Assembly: GCA_040390025.1 (NCBI GenBank)
Contig: JAZJZD010000020.1
Location: forward strand, 1-40,194
From: JAVHYG01 sp040390025
GTDB lineage: Bacteria; Pseudomonadota; Gammaproteobacteria; Diplorickettsiales; Diplorickettsiaceae
Length of the DNA: 40,194 nt
Direction: 5' to 3'
Each line of letters opens with the position of its first letter. The first letter of the stretch is position 1. Below the pieces are notes generated by a model. The model searched no databases. It was not told the DNA's origin and saw nothing but the letters and a program-made list of their open reading frames with translations. A program made the position numbers and the translations under genes. This document shows, piece by piece, positions 1 to 10,419 of this stretch.

Positions 1-53
1 CTCCGGCCCCTAACTCCCGAAGTTAGTGCTCTACCAAACTGAGCTACACCCCG
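1..53 (-). tRNA. tRNA-Pro (anticodon CGG), truncated by window edge
   Basis: Read on the minus strand, the sequence starts CGGGGTG (acceptor arm), followed by a D-arm (GCTC...GAGC) and an anticodon stem CTAAC/GTTAG around the loop TTCGGGA. This places CGG at the anticodon, which reads the proline codon CCG. The variable loop begins, and the T-arm and 3' acceptor lie outside the window to the left. The C at position 1 is typical of bacterial tRNA-Pro. The giant toxin gene lies on the 5' side of this tRNA, so the 3' end used by most integrases faces away from it. Confidence 0.93.
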
Positions 54-199
54 ATATTTGGCAAAATAGGCCAAAAAGTGCGGAAAATTTTATCAGTTTT
101 GGCTTCATTCAGCTAGCTTCAGCTGAATAGAATTGTTTTCGAAAAGTTACTTGATAAAACTCTTATAGAATTGGCTCATCAAAGCGCTCACAGATACTG

Positions 200-3100
200 T
201 TACTTGGTGTGAACGCACCTTTTGTCTTTTCCAAATATGAGAAATGCATCATTATTGGCAAATCTAGATGCACTTCCTTCAATATTTGTGGTTTTAACAG
301 GCTTAAAGAAATTAAATGTTGAATTAACAAACTTCAACACGTTGTTTTGACTTGAGGGATTAGCCACTATCGTCAAAGAAGCGACAAAATCTTCTCCCGT
401 TTGCGTAATTGCCGGTATAATTTTTAACAGGGCTGATTTTTGGTTTTCGGCTAGCTCTTCAATTGGAGAAAAAGGAATATTTTTGAATTTTTGGTAAACC
501 TTCTCAAAGAATAAACTCGTTAGAAACGGTTGAAGATTGGCTAACACTGCTTGAAATGATAGTTTACTTTGCAAACACGCTTCAATTTCCTCGCTTAATT
601 GATTATGAGTTAAGCGACTTAGGTAGTCTTTGTAGGGATCGTCCATTAAGCGTTTAACAATAAGTGTAACTACATCTGTTAAGCTTATTTCCGTTTTCCT
701 TTTTAGGGTTATTTCAATATTTTGTATAAAAACATTGACGAGGTTCTCTAATTCAAATTTAATTTGCCTTTCTTCCAATTGGCTTATTCTAACCTTACGA
801 GCAGAATCCACTTTTATGTATCTTTCTTCTCTTTTCTTTCTAAATTTTTCACCCAGAACAAAAGCCAGTGAAGGGATATTTTCAGACAGATTTTTGGCTA
901 AGCTCGCTATAGCACTTTCATAGCGGGTTGCTTCAATGACATCTGGTTTTATGAGTTTTTCATCCAGCGCTGGAAAACTTTTACTCTCAAGCTTTTCCAC
1001 TTCACTTAGGACAGGCTCTTTTCCTTGAGCGGCGTCAGCTTGATCAAATTCTAAAACTGTCGTACCGCCCATACCTAGGCTAACCACTCTCGCTCTACTA
1101 TAACCTAAACGAAAACGATGACGTGACGTCCAAGCCCAATAACCAACTGCAAAACAACCTATCGTACCAAAACCACGGGCCAACCAACTTAACCAACTAC
1201 TAACGGTCTCTTTATTATTACCTGACTTTGGAGTAGAGACTGCCTCCTGGTTTAACTTTGCTTTAACGACATTAGTGTCTAGACTTACTTTTTGATAACG
1301 GCTATCTTTAGTTTCAACCAAATCGTTAAGATGGTTTATTTGAACGAAGAAAGCAGGAAGCGAAGCATTGGCTGAAGTCCAAGACGCACTCTCACTTCGA
1401 ATAGAATCCATTACGTCTTGAATATGACTCTCTAGCCAGTGTTTGAGTTTTTCTAAACGTTGGGGCACGCTTTCATCCACCTTAAACGGTTCACGAACCT
1501 TCTCCCATAAGCTACGGCGTAACGTACTATCCAATAGAGTAAAACACTGGCCAAAGCTATGTTGTGAAAGTTCTTCTTGTGTTGCCGCTTTCATCGCAAG
1601 ATACAGTAAATTTTTGACAACCTCAGGGTTTTCTAAGGCTGTTTTTATTTGATTGAATCCATTTTCGGGAGACTTTTCTAGCCATTGAAGATAGGTATCT
1701 AACTCATTGGGAGGTAGATCTAATCCTTTTTCAAGCATAAAAAAATACGCTAGGAGGTCTTCTTGTCGCGTAGGTTCAAGATAAAATAAACAGACTAATT
1801 GAAGCAGTGTTAGTCCTTTTCTCTGTTCTATCGACAAACTGTCTAAGTGCTTCCCAAATTGCTGAGCTAACAGGCTTAAATCCAAGCTTTTCTGCCTATT
1901 CACTGGATCAGTCATTCGCCACTCTAAATTCGTCACTAGTGTTCCATAACGTACATAATGCAACCCTGTAGGTAACATGGCATTTTTGACGAGAACGGTG
2001 TAGTTCTTGTCTAGCGTATGAATCTGTAATTGCAAATTTTTTTGTTTTTCGCCCGTCGGTTGCGCCATTATTCTTGAGACTTTAAGATAATATGGAATAT
2101 CTAAATAGCCGCCTAAGGAATGGTCTGACGATAAAGCCAACGGTCCTGGATGTTCAATGACCTGCTGTGAAAGGTTTAACGTCAAAGGATAACGTTTTAT
2201 TTGTTGCTCCCTTATTTGCGCCATAATGCTATCGATGTCTATTGCCAGTACGGCACCGGCACGAAAACTTTCTGCATCTAAGCAATGAATAGCGTCGTTT
2301 TTATGGAGTGAAACTAAGCCAGCTTGTTGCGTGGTACATATTTTAAAATCTTTCCAGTGTGTCGAATGCGTATAATAATTATCTAACACCCATTTTTGTT
2401 TTTTTTCTCCTTCAATGATTAAATCTTCTTTAGAGCGCAGCCACTGGAATTTTTCACTCTTTCTTGCTTCAATGACGATCGTCTGAGACACATTGTTTAC
2501 CAAAGAAAGCCAATGAACTGCCGTTGGTTGGTTGGGGTAATAGGGCGTTAAAACAAACTGTTCCTCATTCACTTGTAAAGGAATCCAAAAGGAGTCATCA
2601 CCGTCTTCTTCTACATAGCGAATCATTAAATGTTGATGATTTGCAGAAACAAGATAGAGAGAAAGGTGTACACCTATTGGTTCGAGAGCTTCGGATAATG
2701 TACTGAGGGTGATGCCAGGTATACCAGTACCAGGCCTCTCTACTTCCCATTGAAAGGGTAGTGGCATTCCCTTTTCTTTGAAAAGAAGCAATTGGTCAAC
2801 TTCGAGCACTTTCGTTTTTCCGCTCGCTTCTGCTAAATTGCTGATGACACTATATTCAGTAGGAGACGACAAGATATAACTGTCTGAACCTTCTCCTCCC
2901 TGTACAACATCGGCGTCCAAAAATAATATATCATTCCCTGAGCTACCAAAATACCACTTAAATTTACTACCGTTTGCGGTTGTCGTGCTTACACTACTAA
3001 CAACCTGAATCGATTTCTCCCCTCTTTGGTTTTTTTCAACGTATAACTCGGCCGTTCCTAAGTTCAACACACGTGCATTTTCTATATGGTGCGATAAGAT

Positions 3101-6100
3101 GAATTGCTGCAAGAGGATTTCAGCTAATTTGTTTTGTTTCCACCATGGAATCAAATAGCTAGCTAAGACTGGCTGAATCCAACTTTTTTCTGAATTAATT
3201 AATTGATAATTCGAACGTTTCTCTACAAAATTAAAATAATGGCGGAGCTCTATCTCGAAAAAGACTTTTTTAAGAACTAAGGTATTAGTTTCAAGCTGAT
3301 AGTAAATGTCCATATCATCCAGCAACTTGGCATCTAAAAATTGTATCGCTTGTTGTGAAAGAATATCATTGAGTGCTTTAGCTGGTTTTTCGATGGGATC
3401 AATAGCTTTACGATTATACTCTGGCGTAATATGAACACGGCCAAATTTTTCGCTCACGACTCCAATCGATAATTTTCCCCAACGAGCTGCATTGGCTCGA
3501 TAATGGCTATTTTTCTCCAGAATGACATTTTCACAATATTCAATGACATCCCAATTTCTTGGAAAGGCTAAAGCCTTACTAAAAGCGTCTACAACATTAT
3601 AATTTTTAGGACTGATTGTTTCTAAACGATCAGTAAAACCTCCTTGGCTTTGAACCAACAAATCAGAACTTTCTCCACGCTCATTTATTTCACAGGCAAT
3701 GATCTCTGTTCTGTCCTTTTCACCTATTAAAGCTTGCATGCCATCTGCTGAAAAAAGCACGCTGTCATCTTCTGTTCCATAAAAGCTAATTTGCGGGCCA
3801 GCAACGTTAGGGCATTTTATTCTAATAAATGATTGATATGAATTGATGTGCGTTTCTGGATCAGGCATAAAAGGTAAATACACTATGTTAGTACCTTCTT
3901 CTCCACCATGAATACGCCCACGAAAACGAGGATCATTAACTCTAAATTCGTTTTTCCGAAAGGATGTTCCATGGATTCCAAGATCGGTATCACTTCCATA
4001 AATTTCAAAAACCATTGAGTAATTTTTGAATCCACTCGTTTTACCGCCTCTCACTAACGCTAAATCTACTAAAATCGTGCTTTTTAGCTCATTTTCTTTA
4101 GCCATTGCTTCGCGGGTTTTATTAACAAACATAAAGGCATTTTCACAATCGTATTGAACCGTATTAGACGCGGTGTAAAGCCCATAGACACTTCCAAAAG
4201 GTTCCCCTTCAGTTTCAATAGATTCTCCTCTAAAGTTAGGTAAACAATGATAGCGGAGACTGGCGTTTGGTTTAGCCGGAATAATACGTGATAAATGGCG
4301 TGCATAATCCGGCGAAGGAGGCGAGCGGTTGATAATACTAACTCCCGGCATAATAGAATTAATAGGGTTATTCAGTGCTTTTTGATGATGAGTAAATTTA
4401 AATTGTTCTTTATACCATGGCTTATTTAGGACGTATTCACCCATACCCGAAGCATAGCCCACAAAGTGAGAGGGCAGTGCTTGTAATCGAACGCAGCCAT
4501 TACGGGCAAGTTCATTCACCATTTCTGTACGGGCTTGTAGATATTGCATATCTTCCGGCATTTCTAATCCTAAAAATCCATGCCCAAATATCCTAAATCC
4601 CTCTTGCAACGTTAAACCATAACGTTCGTATTCTTTAAAGGTTTGAATTCCATAGTAACTGCCGCTTGTCATTATTATCAGCACAGCAAAAGCAGCGCCT
4701 GCTGGCCCCGAAGAACCCGCTATGGTCAAAGCCACCCCGCCCCCTAGTGAAATACTAGCCAACGATGTCTCAAAAATGCCATCCTCCCATGGCTTAGAAC
4801 CGTACTCCGCTTCTATCAGTTCTTTAATCCCCAGCGCAAAATCTTTGACATCCAGCAAATTACCCACCACGCCGCCAAGCCCTCGAGCCACCCATTTTAT
4901 TTTCTTTGTGGTTTTCTTCAGCTGATCTAAGGAATTAGCTTGACTCCGACGACCTTTAAAAAAGTTTTGTGCTTGAATATTAAGCTTGCGGAGTAATGTT
5001 TCTGATTTTTCAGTCGCCCAACGTTCTATACGGGGGGATAGAATTAACGCATAACTTAACAAACTAGCTCCAATCAAGGAGTTTTCTACATCTCCTTGAA
5101 CGATACTTTTTCCAATATCAAACAATGTTTTACTCAACACCAATGTACTTAAGGCTGTGCTTGAGCCCGTTTGCAGAAGTTTTTGATTCTTTTCTAATTG
5201 ACTTTTAGCTTTTTTTAGTAAGGATTGTTTAAGATCTGCTTCGGTTAAATGTTTTTCAAAATCCACTTGTCTATTAGAAGACATTTCTTTTAACTTCCGT
5301 TCGATTCTCAAGTCTGGAATATCGGTAAAATCCATCATCAAGTAGCGATTGAGTGTAGAGTCAACGGCTAAATATTTTTCTCTTTTCAAGTCCTGTACAA
5401 AAGGTAGGAGTTTTTGTGCAATTCTAAGTTCGTCTTCCAGTCCTGCGACTCCTTGTTTTTTTACTCGAATGAGTAAACAGGCGATGCGTTCCTCATAACT
5501 GTGTTTGTCGACTCTTAAGTGTCGTTTCTGCAAACCCTCAATCAGGGTCTTGTCAGTTAATACTGATTTGGCATCAATGGGCGAAACTAATTTATCGGAC
5601 TCATCAAGATAGCCTATCCCCCAATCGTATAGACTCACTCGATTAACTATTACCCCATTAAGGTATAGTAAATCTAATGTCTGATCTTGAGTGGTTAAAC
5701 GGCTCCGCTCACTTCGAAAATTAAATAGCGGTTCATATGTTTGTCTTAAAGCTTCTGATTCTCTCGTTTTAAGTTGATATAACTCAAATGCTAAGCGACG
5801 CGATTCCGACCCGTAACTCTTTGGTAATACCCCCTCTAAAAACCTTAAAAACTGGTGTGAATTTTCAATACCGATGACATAACCTGCATTACTATCAAAA
5901 TAATGGTAGCGGCGGTTTACACGAAAAACGCCTACTTGGTGGCGCGGGTTACGTCTACCAGAACCTATTGTTAAATGTATCGTGTAATCTCCTTTAGCCT
6001 CAGCCCCTTCCATAGCCATGATTAAACTTTGCGGTAAACTTTTCTTTACTAATTTAATTGAGTTAATTTCGTAGACCCGTTCCCAAACCGAGTCACTTAA

Positions 6101-9100
6101 TCCTTGTTCCTCTAACCTACCCAACACCTCATAAAAGGCTTGCAGCTGTACCCGCTCATCAACACTTAATCGGTAGCCTCGTTTCAGTCTAGCTTTCACG
6201 AGCAATAATTCTTTTAAACTACTTAAATAAGCACCCATCCTACCTTGGCGAAGACTCTCGCTAAAACCTTTTGTGAACCCTAAACAACGTCCTCGAACTA
6301 CCGGCTGTTCACTTAGTAGACTTAATATCTCCCACTGGTTAACCGACCCATGCGTGGGATATCCCCCATCCTTGTTAAAAACCTTTTTTAATTCAATTTC
6401 TAGTTGGTGATATAATCGTTGTGTCTTAACCAAGGCTTCAATGTTCGGCAAGTTGTTTACTATTTCTTCGCGCAATAACTGAAGCTGTTCTCCGGCTTTT
6501 CTCTCGCCTGACCTATTTAGTTCCAGGGCTTGCTGTGTGATTTTCTTTAACCATTCCCTTTGTTGTTCTGCATTTAAACCATTAAATATTTCTTTAGCTA
6601 CTTCATGTATTTCTTTAGTTATTTCCTGATAGGTTCGTCGTTGCTGCGCATCGCCAGAGCTATCTGCTTGTGCAATTAAACGAAAAAGAAAACCAGCACC
6701 TTGATCATGTTGAACAACGGTTTGTAGTAGCTGAGCGCTTTGAGCTTTCAGCATATCCAGTTCAATTAAAATATGGGCTTTTGAAAAATTATTCTGGCCT
6801 TGCAAAAATAGTTGTAGCGCCTGAGTAAAGCTTATGGTGGCTTCTTCTAGTTGAATACCTACAAAATTATTATCTTTAAAATCAATATGGCATAAATCAA
6901 CGCCGGAAAATTTAAAATCCTTATCTCGAAGATAACGAACGGCTTGTTCAGATAATCTTGCTCCAGGAAGGGTAACCCGAGACAAAAATTCTTTTACCCT
7001 TTGTTCTGCCGGAATAGCCTCTAAAAAAACGGCATCCCCTGATTCCACATAGAAAAAATGTGCTTCGCTATTTTCAGTCAAGATAATGGTAGAAAAATCT
7101 AAAATACCTGCTGAATAAAAGCTATTTAATTGATAAGGATTTAATACAACGCGCTCTAACTTTATCTCTAATTTTTTCTGAGTATTTTTATCACCAAATA
7201 GTACTTGATTTAAATCACAATCGCTAAATGTTACTTCGCTAAAATCACAATCTGTAAACCAAGCATCATTTTTGAATTGTACATTTTTAAAAACAACATT
7301 TTTAAATTGCGTCTCGCTAAAAATGACGCTACCAAGATTTAATGATTCAAGCGTTATGTCTTCAAGTATTGTTTTCGTAAAGTCAAGTCCGTGAAATTCT
7401 GATTGTTCTAACCACTCAATCGACTCAAAAGAAACTCTCTTCAGGTGAGCTTCATTAAACTTGATTTCTAATTTATCATCTATATTATTTTCAATAATTT
7501 TTTTGAAGATAACATCTTCTAATTTAGCATTCTCAAAAAGTGCCTTATTTTTAATGGAGAAAATAGCTACATTTTTTAGATGTGAGTGCTGAAAATACAC
7601 CCGATTTAACTCACCTTTAAACTCACCTTTATCAATAAAAGATTCAATAAAAGTACAGAGAGTGACTACGCTAGCTATCTTTAAATTGTTGAATTGCACA
7701 TGAATAAAAAAAGCCTCTGCTATAGATTGGAAAGTTACGTCACTTATTGTTGTCTGAGTTTTTTCTGGGTCACCGGCCTGCGCTATAAAATGAGAGGAAA
7801 ATACCGCGTCCATAAAATTTGTCTCACTTATTTTTGCTCCCTCAAACTGAGAGTCAGATACTTCTCCCATAAAACTTGTTGCACTTATTTTTGCTTCCTC
7901 AAACTTAGAGTCAGATACCGCGCCCATAAAATTTGTCGCACTTATTTCTGCCTCAAGAAATTCAGAACCTGCTACAAGTTGATGGAAATTTGTCTCACTT
8001 ATTTTTGTGAACTTTTCGGGGTCACTTGCACTAAAATAGCAGCCTAAGACATTTTTATGAAAATCTGTTTTGCTTATTGCAGCAGCCCTAAACTCAGTGG
8101 CAGTTATAATTTCATGAAAATTTATCTCAGTTATTTTTGCAAGATTAAAATAAGAAACTGACACCTCTCCTATAAAGTTTGTCATGCTTATTTCTGTTTT
8201 CGTAAAATCGACGTTTCTTATAACTTTACGAAAGTTTGTTTTGCTGATTTTTGCGCTATTAAAATTAGCGGTAATAATCTCACCCCAGTTCGCATTATCC
8301 ATCGATGAAAGCTGTAAATCAGACTCATGTATGGGCGTTAAAACATTTATACCGTTTAGTATGGTCTCCCTAAAAGCACATTTATAAATAGGAGTCATTA
8401 CCTTTACTCGGGTAAAATCAGTTTTAGAAAAATCTAAAGCGTTAAGATAAACTGTGCCAGACTCATCGTTAGGAAAAGAAAGTCCAAAAAAATCGTTTAC
8501 TTTCATAGTAAGTAACTGATTTAAAACGTTTTTTACCACGAGTGCAGACTCTGTTTCATGCCATATAGAACCAGAACCGAGATGTGTGTTGATAAAGAAG
8601 CTTAACCCGGCATTAAAAATAGGAGGGCTTATAATACTTTCATAAAATAGATTTCTTGATGCTCCTGGCTGGTCAACATTCCCAGTTAAACGAATCAGTA
8701 TTAATAAAGTTTTTTCAAAACTATTATAAGGAATCATATGTTCTCTCACCGTATCATCAATACTATGTCTCCCTATAAAAAAATCACTTGAATATTTCAG
8801 AGCTGAATGTATCTCTGCTAATAAAGCATCAATCTGTGGCAGCGAAACTAGATTTACTTTATTTAAGAAAAGAGCAAAGTCTTCAGGTGTTTGTATTAAG
8901 TGCTTCAATAAGGTGCTCTTTTCATTGACAGCAAGATTGGAAAGAACTTGCGTTAAGCTACCAGGTCGTTTAAAGAATTCCAAAATACTTAAAAAATATT
9001 CTTCATCACTATTTCGCTTAATTAAATTCAAAACCAAATTATTGCCAAATAATTCAAATACATATTTATTTTGTACGCTATTTTTTAGCAATATCTCCGT

Positions 9101-10258
9101 TTCTCGTATTGCGGGATTTTTATTAAAAAACTGACTATTCAGTAAACGCAAAGTAATAGTTTTATACAAAGCTTGCTCTGATTTAATTTTATAGGTATCA
9201 CTATCAATAATTTCTCCCAAACTAAACGTATTGTCTTTACCTAAAATATTTAAATAGATTTCAGATTTTTCCACCAACTCGTTAAAAGGCATGGCATTAT
9301 GAAGCTGTTGATAAAGCTGGGTGCCAATAAATTTAACAAAGTTGCTTGCTGTGAGCGTTTTTAAAAAATTTGTTTCCATCTTTGCTACAAGTACAAGGGC
9401 GGCCTGTTGTTGCGGATATCTTTCTGGATGTGCTAAATAGCTGTTAGTTAAATCGACATAAATATCTTCAGACTTTTCTATGAAATTGAGTTGAAACTTG
9501 TCTTTTAGTTTCTCTTTTAACCAATTATTAAAATGGATTTCATTAGCCTCTAGGGACTGCTGTAATATCGATGCTAATTTTTGTGCGGGTGTTTTCGCAG
9601 ATAATAGTCGAGGTTTTCTAACGACTTCTTCCAGTTGGTTTTTCAAAAATTTCCTCATCCACCCATGAACGTTAGAATCAAGACTCGTTTTTAAATTCTC
9701 TACGGCCTCTTGTAAACGGCTATAACAACCATCCGCACAGACTTCTAATCCATCTTCATCTACTAATGTTCTCAACTGTGTTATTCGCTCATCAAGGTTA
9801 ATGGTCGACTGAGCTATTAAAATACTGAACGACTCTAAATATTTTTTACCATCGGCATAAAGAATGGCACGCCTATCTGAATAATTATCTGTTTTTAATT
9901 TGTCAAAAAATCGATTAACTAGAAATTTTGCACTTATTTCTACGTCGTGTAACAGATTTTGATCGCCTGTAAACTCAATAAGTTTTGTTTTTACCTGAAT
10001 ATTGTGTTCATCAATAAAAGCGTTTATTTCTTCAAAGCATATCTTTAATTGATTAACAAACAGGGGAAATTGTTCAGAATCAACAAATTGTCTAATCTCA
10101 GCATTAATTTCTTCAGAGCCTTCTAAGCGAAAGTAAATAGGTTCACTACCATAAAGCTCAGTAGTTTTAGCGGAAAAATCGATACCAAGTTTGGGATACT
10201 GTGAAAAATCAAGACTTTTTTCTGAAAATATTGGATCAATGACTAGTGCGAAAGGCAT
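200..10258 (-). CDS. Giant multidomain toxin: 19-residue repeat, C58 (YopT-like) protease, TcdA/TcdB-pore-like region, C-terminal TM
   Basis: The product has 3352 residues, and ATG follows a good ribosome site (AGGGGAAG). Residues 1-600 are helical with no recognised domain. Residues 671 to about 830 are a 19-residue repeat, then pentapeptide-like F-rich repeats run to about 1140. Residues 1320-1460 carry a papain-like C58 signature: Cys1325 in GRCLGF, His1440 in RHQVGV and Asp1455 in YFDSNAG. The spacing of 115 and 15 is close to YopT (C139/H258/D274) and AvrPphB (C98/H212/D227). Residues 1700-1940 contain a Gly/Ala-rich hydrophobic stretch (about 1827-1870) resembling the TcdA/TcdB pore family. 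One RTX-like patch (GSSGND, GGEGSDSY) lies near 2435-2460, and one membrane segment near 3020-3045 is followed by basic residues. No signal peptide is visible. Inference: a host-targeted protease toxin that crosses or sits in membranes. Substrate and secretion route are unknown. The C58 triad is the firmest part and the pore assignment is weaker. Confidence 0.85.
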   Translation of the reverse strand: MPFALVIDPIFSEKSLDFSQYPKLGIDFSAKTTELYGSEPIYFRLEGSEEINAEIRQFVDSEQFPLFVNQLKICFEEINAFIDEHNIQVKTKLIEFTGDQNLLHDVEISAKFLVNRFFDKLKTDNYSDRRAILYADGKKYLESFSILIAQSTINLDERITQLRTLVDEDGLEVCADGCYSRLQEAVENLKTSLDSNVHGWMRKFLKNQLEEVVRKPRLLSAKTPAQKLASILQQSLEANEIHFNNWLKEKLKDKFQLNFIEKSEDIYVDLTNSYLAHPERYPQQQAALVLVAKMETNFLKTLTASNFVKFIGTQLYQQLHNAMPFNELVEKSEIYLNILGKDNTFSLGEIIDSDTYKIKSEQALYKTITLRLLNSQFFNKNPAIRETEILLKNSVQNKYVFELFGNNLVLNLIKRNSDEEYFLSILEFFKRPGSLTQVLSNLAVNEKSTLLKHLIQTPEDFALFLNKVNLVSLPQIDALLAEIHSALKYSSDFFIGRHSIDDTVREHMIPYNSFEKTLLILIRLTGNVDQPGASRNLFYESIISPPIFNAGLSFFINTHLGSGSIWHETESALVVKNVLNQLLTMKVNDFFGLSFPNDESGTVYLNALDFSKTDFTRVKVMTPIYKCAFRETILNGINVLTPIHESDLQLSSMDNANWGEIITANFNSAKISKTNFRKVIRNVDFTKTEISMTNFIGEVSVSYFNLAKITEINFHEIITATEFRAAAISKTDFHKNVLGCYFSASDPEKFTKISETNFHQLVAGSEFLEAEISATNFMGAVSDSKFEEAKISATSFMGEVSDSQFEGAKISETNFMDAVFSSHFIAQAGDPEKTQTTISDVTFQSIAEAFFIHVQFNNLKIASVVTLCTFIESFIDKGEFKGELNRVYFQHSHLKNVAIFSIKNKALFENAKLEDVIFKKIIENNIDDKLEIKFNEAHLKRVSFESIEWLEQSEFHGLDFTKTILEDITLESLNLGSVIFSETQFKNVVFKNVQFKNDAWFTDCDFSEVTFSDCDLNQVLFGDKNTQKKLEIKLERVVLNPYQLNSFYSAGILDFSTIILTENSEAHFFYVESGDAVFLEAIPAEQRVKEFLSRVTLPGARLSEQAVRYLRDKDFKFSGVDLCHIDFKDNNFVGIQLEEATISFTQALQLFLQGQNNFSKAHILIELDMLKAQSAQLLQTVVQHDQGAGFLFRLIAQADSSGDAQQRRTYQEITKEIHEVAKEIFNGLNAEQQREWLKKITQQALELNRSGERKAGEQLQLLREEIVNNLPNIEALVKTQRLYHQLEIELKKVFNKDGGYPTHGSVNQWEILSLLSEQPVVRGRCLGFTKGFSESLRQGRMGAYLSSLKELLLVKARLKRGYRLSVDERVQLQAFYEVLGRLEEQGLSDSVWERVYEINSIKLVKKSLPQSLIMAMEGAEAKGDYTIHLTIGSGRRNPRHQVGVFRVNRRYHYFDSNAGYVIGIENSHQFLRFLEGVLPKSYGSESRRLAFELYQLKTRESEALRQTYEPLFNFRSERSRLTTQDQTLDLLYLNGVIVNRVSLYDWGIGYLDESDKLVSPIDAKSVLTDKTLIEGLQKRHLRVDKHSYEERIACLLIRVKKQGVAGLEDELRIAQKLLPFVQDLKREKYLAVDSTLNRYLMMDFTDIPDLRIERKLKEMSSNRQVDFEKHLTEADLKQSLLKKAKSQLEKNQKLLQTGSSTALSTLVLSKTLFDIGKSIVQGDVENSLIGASLLSYALILSPRIERWATEKSETLLRKLNIQAQNFFKGRRSQANSLDQLKKTTKKIKWVARGLGGVVGNLLDVKDFALGIKELIEAEYGSKPWEDGIFETSLASISLGGGVALTIAGSSGPAGAAFAVLIIMTSGSYYGIQTFKEYERYGLTLQEGFRIFGHGFLGLEMPEDMQYLQARTEMVNELARNGCVRLQALPSHFVGYASGMGEYVLNKPWYKEQFKFTHHQKALNNPINSIMPGVSIINRSPPSPDYARHLSRIIPAKPNASLRYHCLPNFRGESIETEGEPFGSVYGLYTASNTVQYDCENAFMFVNKTREAMAKENELKSTILVDLALVRGGKTSGFKNYSMVFEIYGSDTDLGIHGTSFRKNEFRVNDPRFRGRIHGGEEGTNIVYLPFMPDPETHINSYQSFIRIKCPNVAGPQISFYGTEDDSVLFSADGMQALIGEKDRTEIIACEINERGESSDLLVQSQGGFTDRLETISPKNYNVVDAFSKALAFPRNWDVIEYCENVILEKNSHYRANAARWGKLSIGVVSEKFGRVHITPEYNRKAIDPIEKPAKALNDILSQQAIQFLDAKLLDDMDIYYQLETNTLVLKKVFFEIELRHYFNFVEKRSNYQLINSEKSWIQPVLASYLIPWWKQNKLAEILLQQFILSHHIENARVLNLGTAELYVEKNQRGEKSIQVVSSVSTTTANGSKFKWYFGSSGNDILFLDADVVQGGEGSDSYILSSPTEYSVISNLAEASGKTKVLEVDQLLLFKEKGMPLPFQWEVERPGTGIPGITLSTLSEALEPIGVHLSLYLVSANHQHLMIRYVEEDGDDSFWIPLQVNEEQFVLTPYYPNQPTAVHWLSLVNNVSQTIVIEARKSEKFQWLRSKEDLIIEGEKKQKWVLDNYYTHSTHWKDFKICTTQQAGLVSLHKNDAIHCLDAESFRAGAVLAIDIDSIMAQIREQQIKRYPLTLNLSQQVIEHPGPLALSSDHSLGGYLDIPYYLKVSRIMAQPTGEKQKNLQLQIHTLDKNYTVLVKNAMLPTGLHYVRYGTLVTNLEWRMTDPVNRQKSLDLSLLAQQFGKHLDSLSIEQRKGLTLLQLVCLFYLEPTRQEDLLAYFFMLEKGLDLPPNELDTYLQWLEKSPENGFNQIKTALENPEVVKNLLYLAMKAATQEELSQHSFGQCFTLLDSTLRRSLWEKVREPFKVDESVPQRLEKLKHWLESHIQDVMDSIRSESASWTSANASLPAFFVQINHLNDLVETKDSRYQKVSLDTNVVKAKLNQEAVSTPKSGNNKETVSSWLSWLARGFGTIGCFAVGYWAWTSRHRFRLGYSRARVVSLGMGGTTVLEFDQADAAQGKEPVLSEVEKLESKSFPALDEKLIKPDVIEATRYESAIASLAKNLSENIPSLAFVLGEKFRKKREERYIKVDSARKVRISQLEERQIKFELENLVNVFIQNIEITLKRKTEISLTDVVTLIVKRLMDDPYKDYLSRLTHNQLSEEIEACLQSKLSFQAVLANLQPFLTSLFFEKVYQKFKNIPFSPIEELAENQKSALLKIIPAITQTGEDFVASLTIVANPSSQNNVLKFVNSTFNFFKPVKTTNIEGSASRFANNDAFLIFGKDKRCVHTK
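7740..8250 (-). repeat. Intragenic tandem repeat, 57 bp / 19 residues
   Basis: About eight units run in tandem inside the giant toxin, each starting IS-x-T-N-F and carrying a second F nine residues later, for example ISATNFMGAVSDSKFEEAK. Three neighbouring copies start at 7811, 7868 and 7925 (plus coordinates), exactly 57 bp apart and nearly identical as DNA, which suggests recent duplication. Two units carry inserted residues containing DPEK. The phenylalanine spacing alternates 9 and 10, unlike the strict multiples of 5 in pentapeptide repeats. Confidence 0.85.
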
Positions 10259-10419
10259 AACTTCCCCTAATTGTTTTTTTAAATAAAGCAGATCAAAGAT
10301 AGTTAGAAATAATTTATTATAAAATGAATAATAAAATTATGTTAGCACACATTGAATATTCTGTAAAAAAGAAGAAAGGAATAAAGAAAATAAAAGATAG
10401 CTATCTATTTTTCTGATAA

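Noticed and set aside
1..200. tRNA-Pro as integration site for a toxin-bearing island
   Set aside because: The toxin gene lies on the 5' side of the tRNA; integrases normally use the 3' end, which is outside the window. No integrase or direct repeat is seen.
7694..8047. 117-residue plus-strand frame with repeated Cys/Tyr units
   Set aside because: It is the antisense image of the 57-bp repeats in the toxin gene, so its periodicity comes from that gene.
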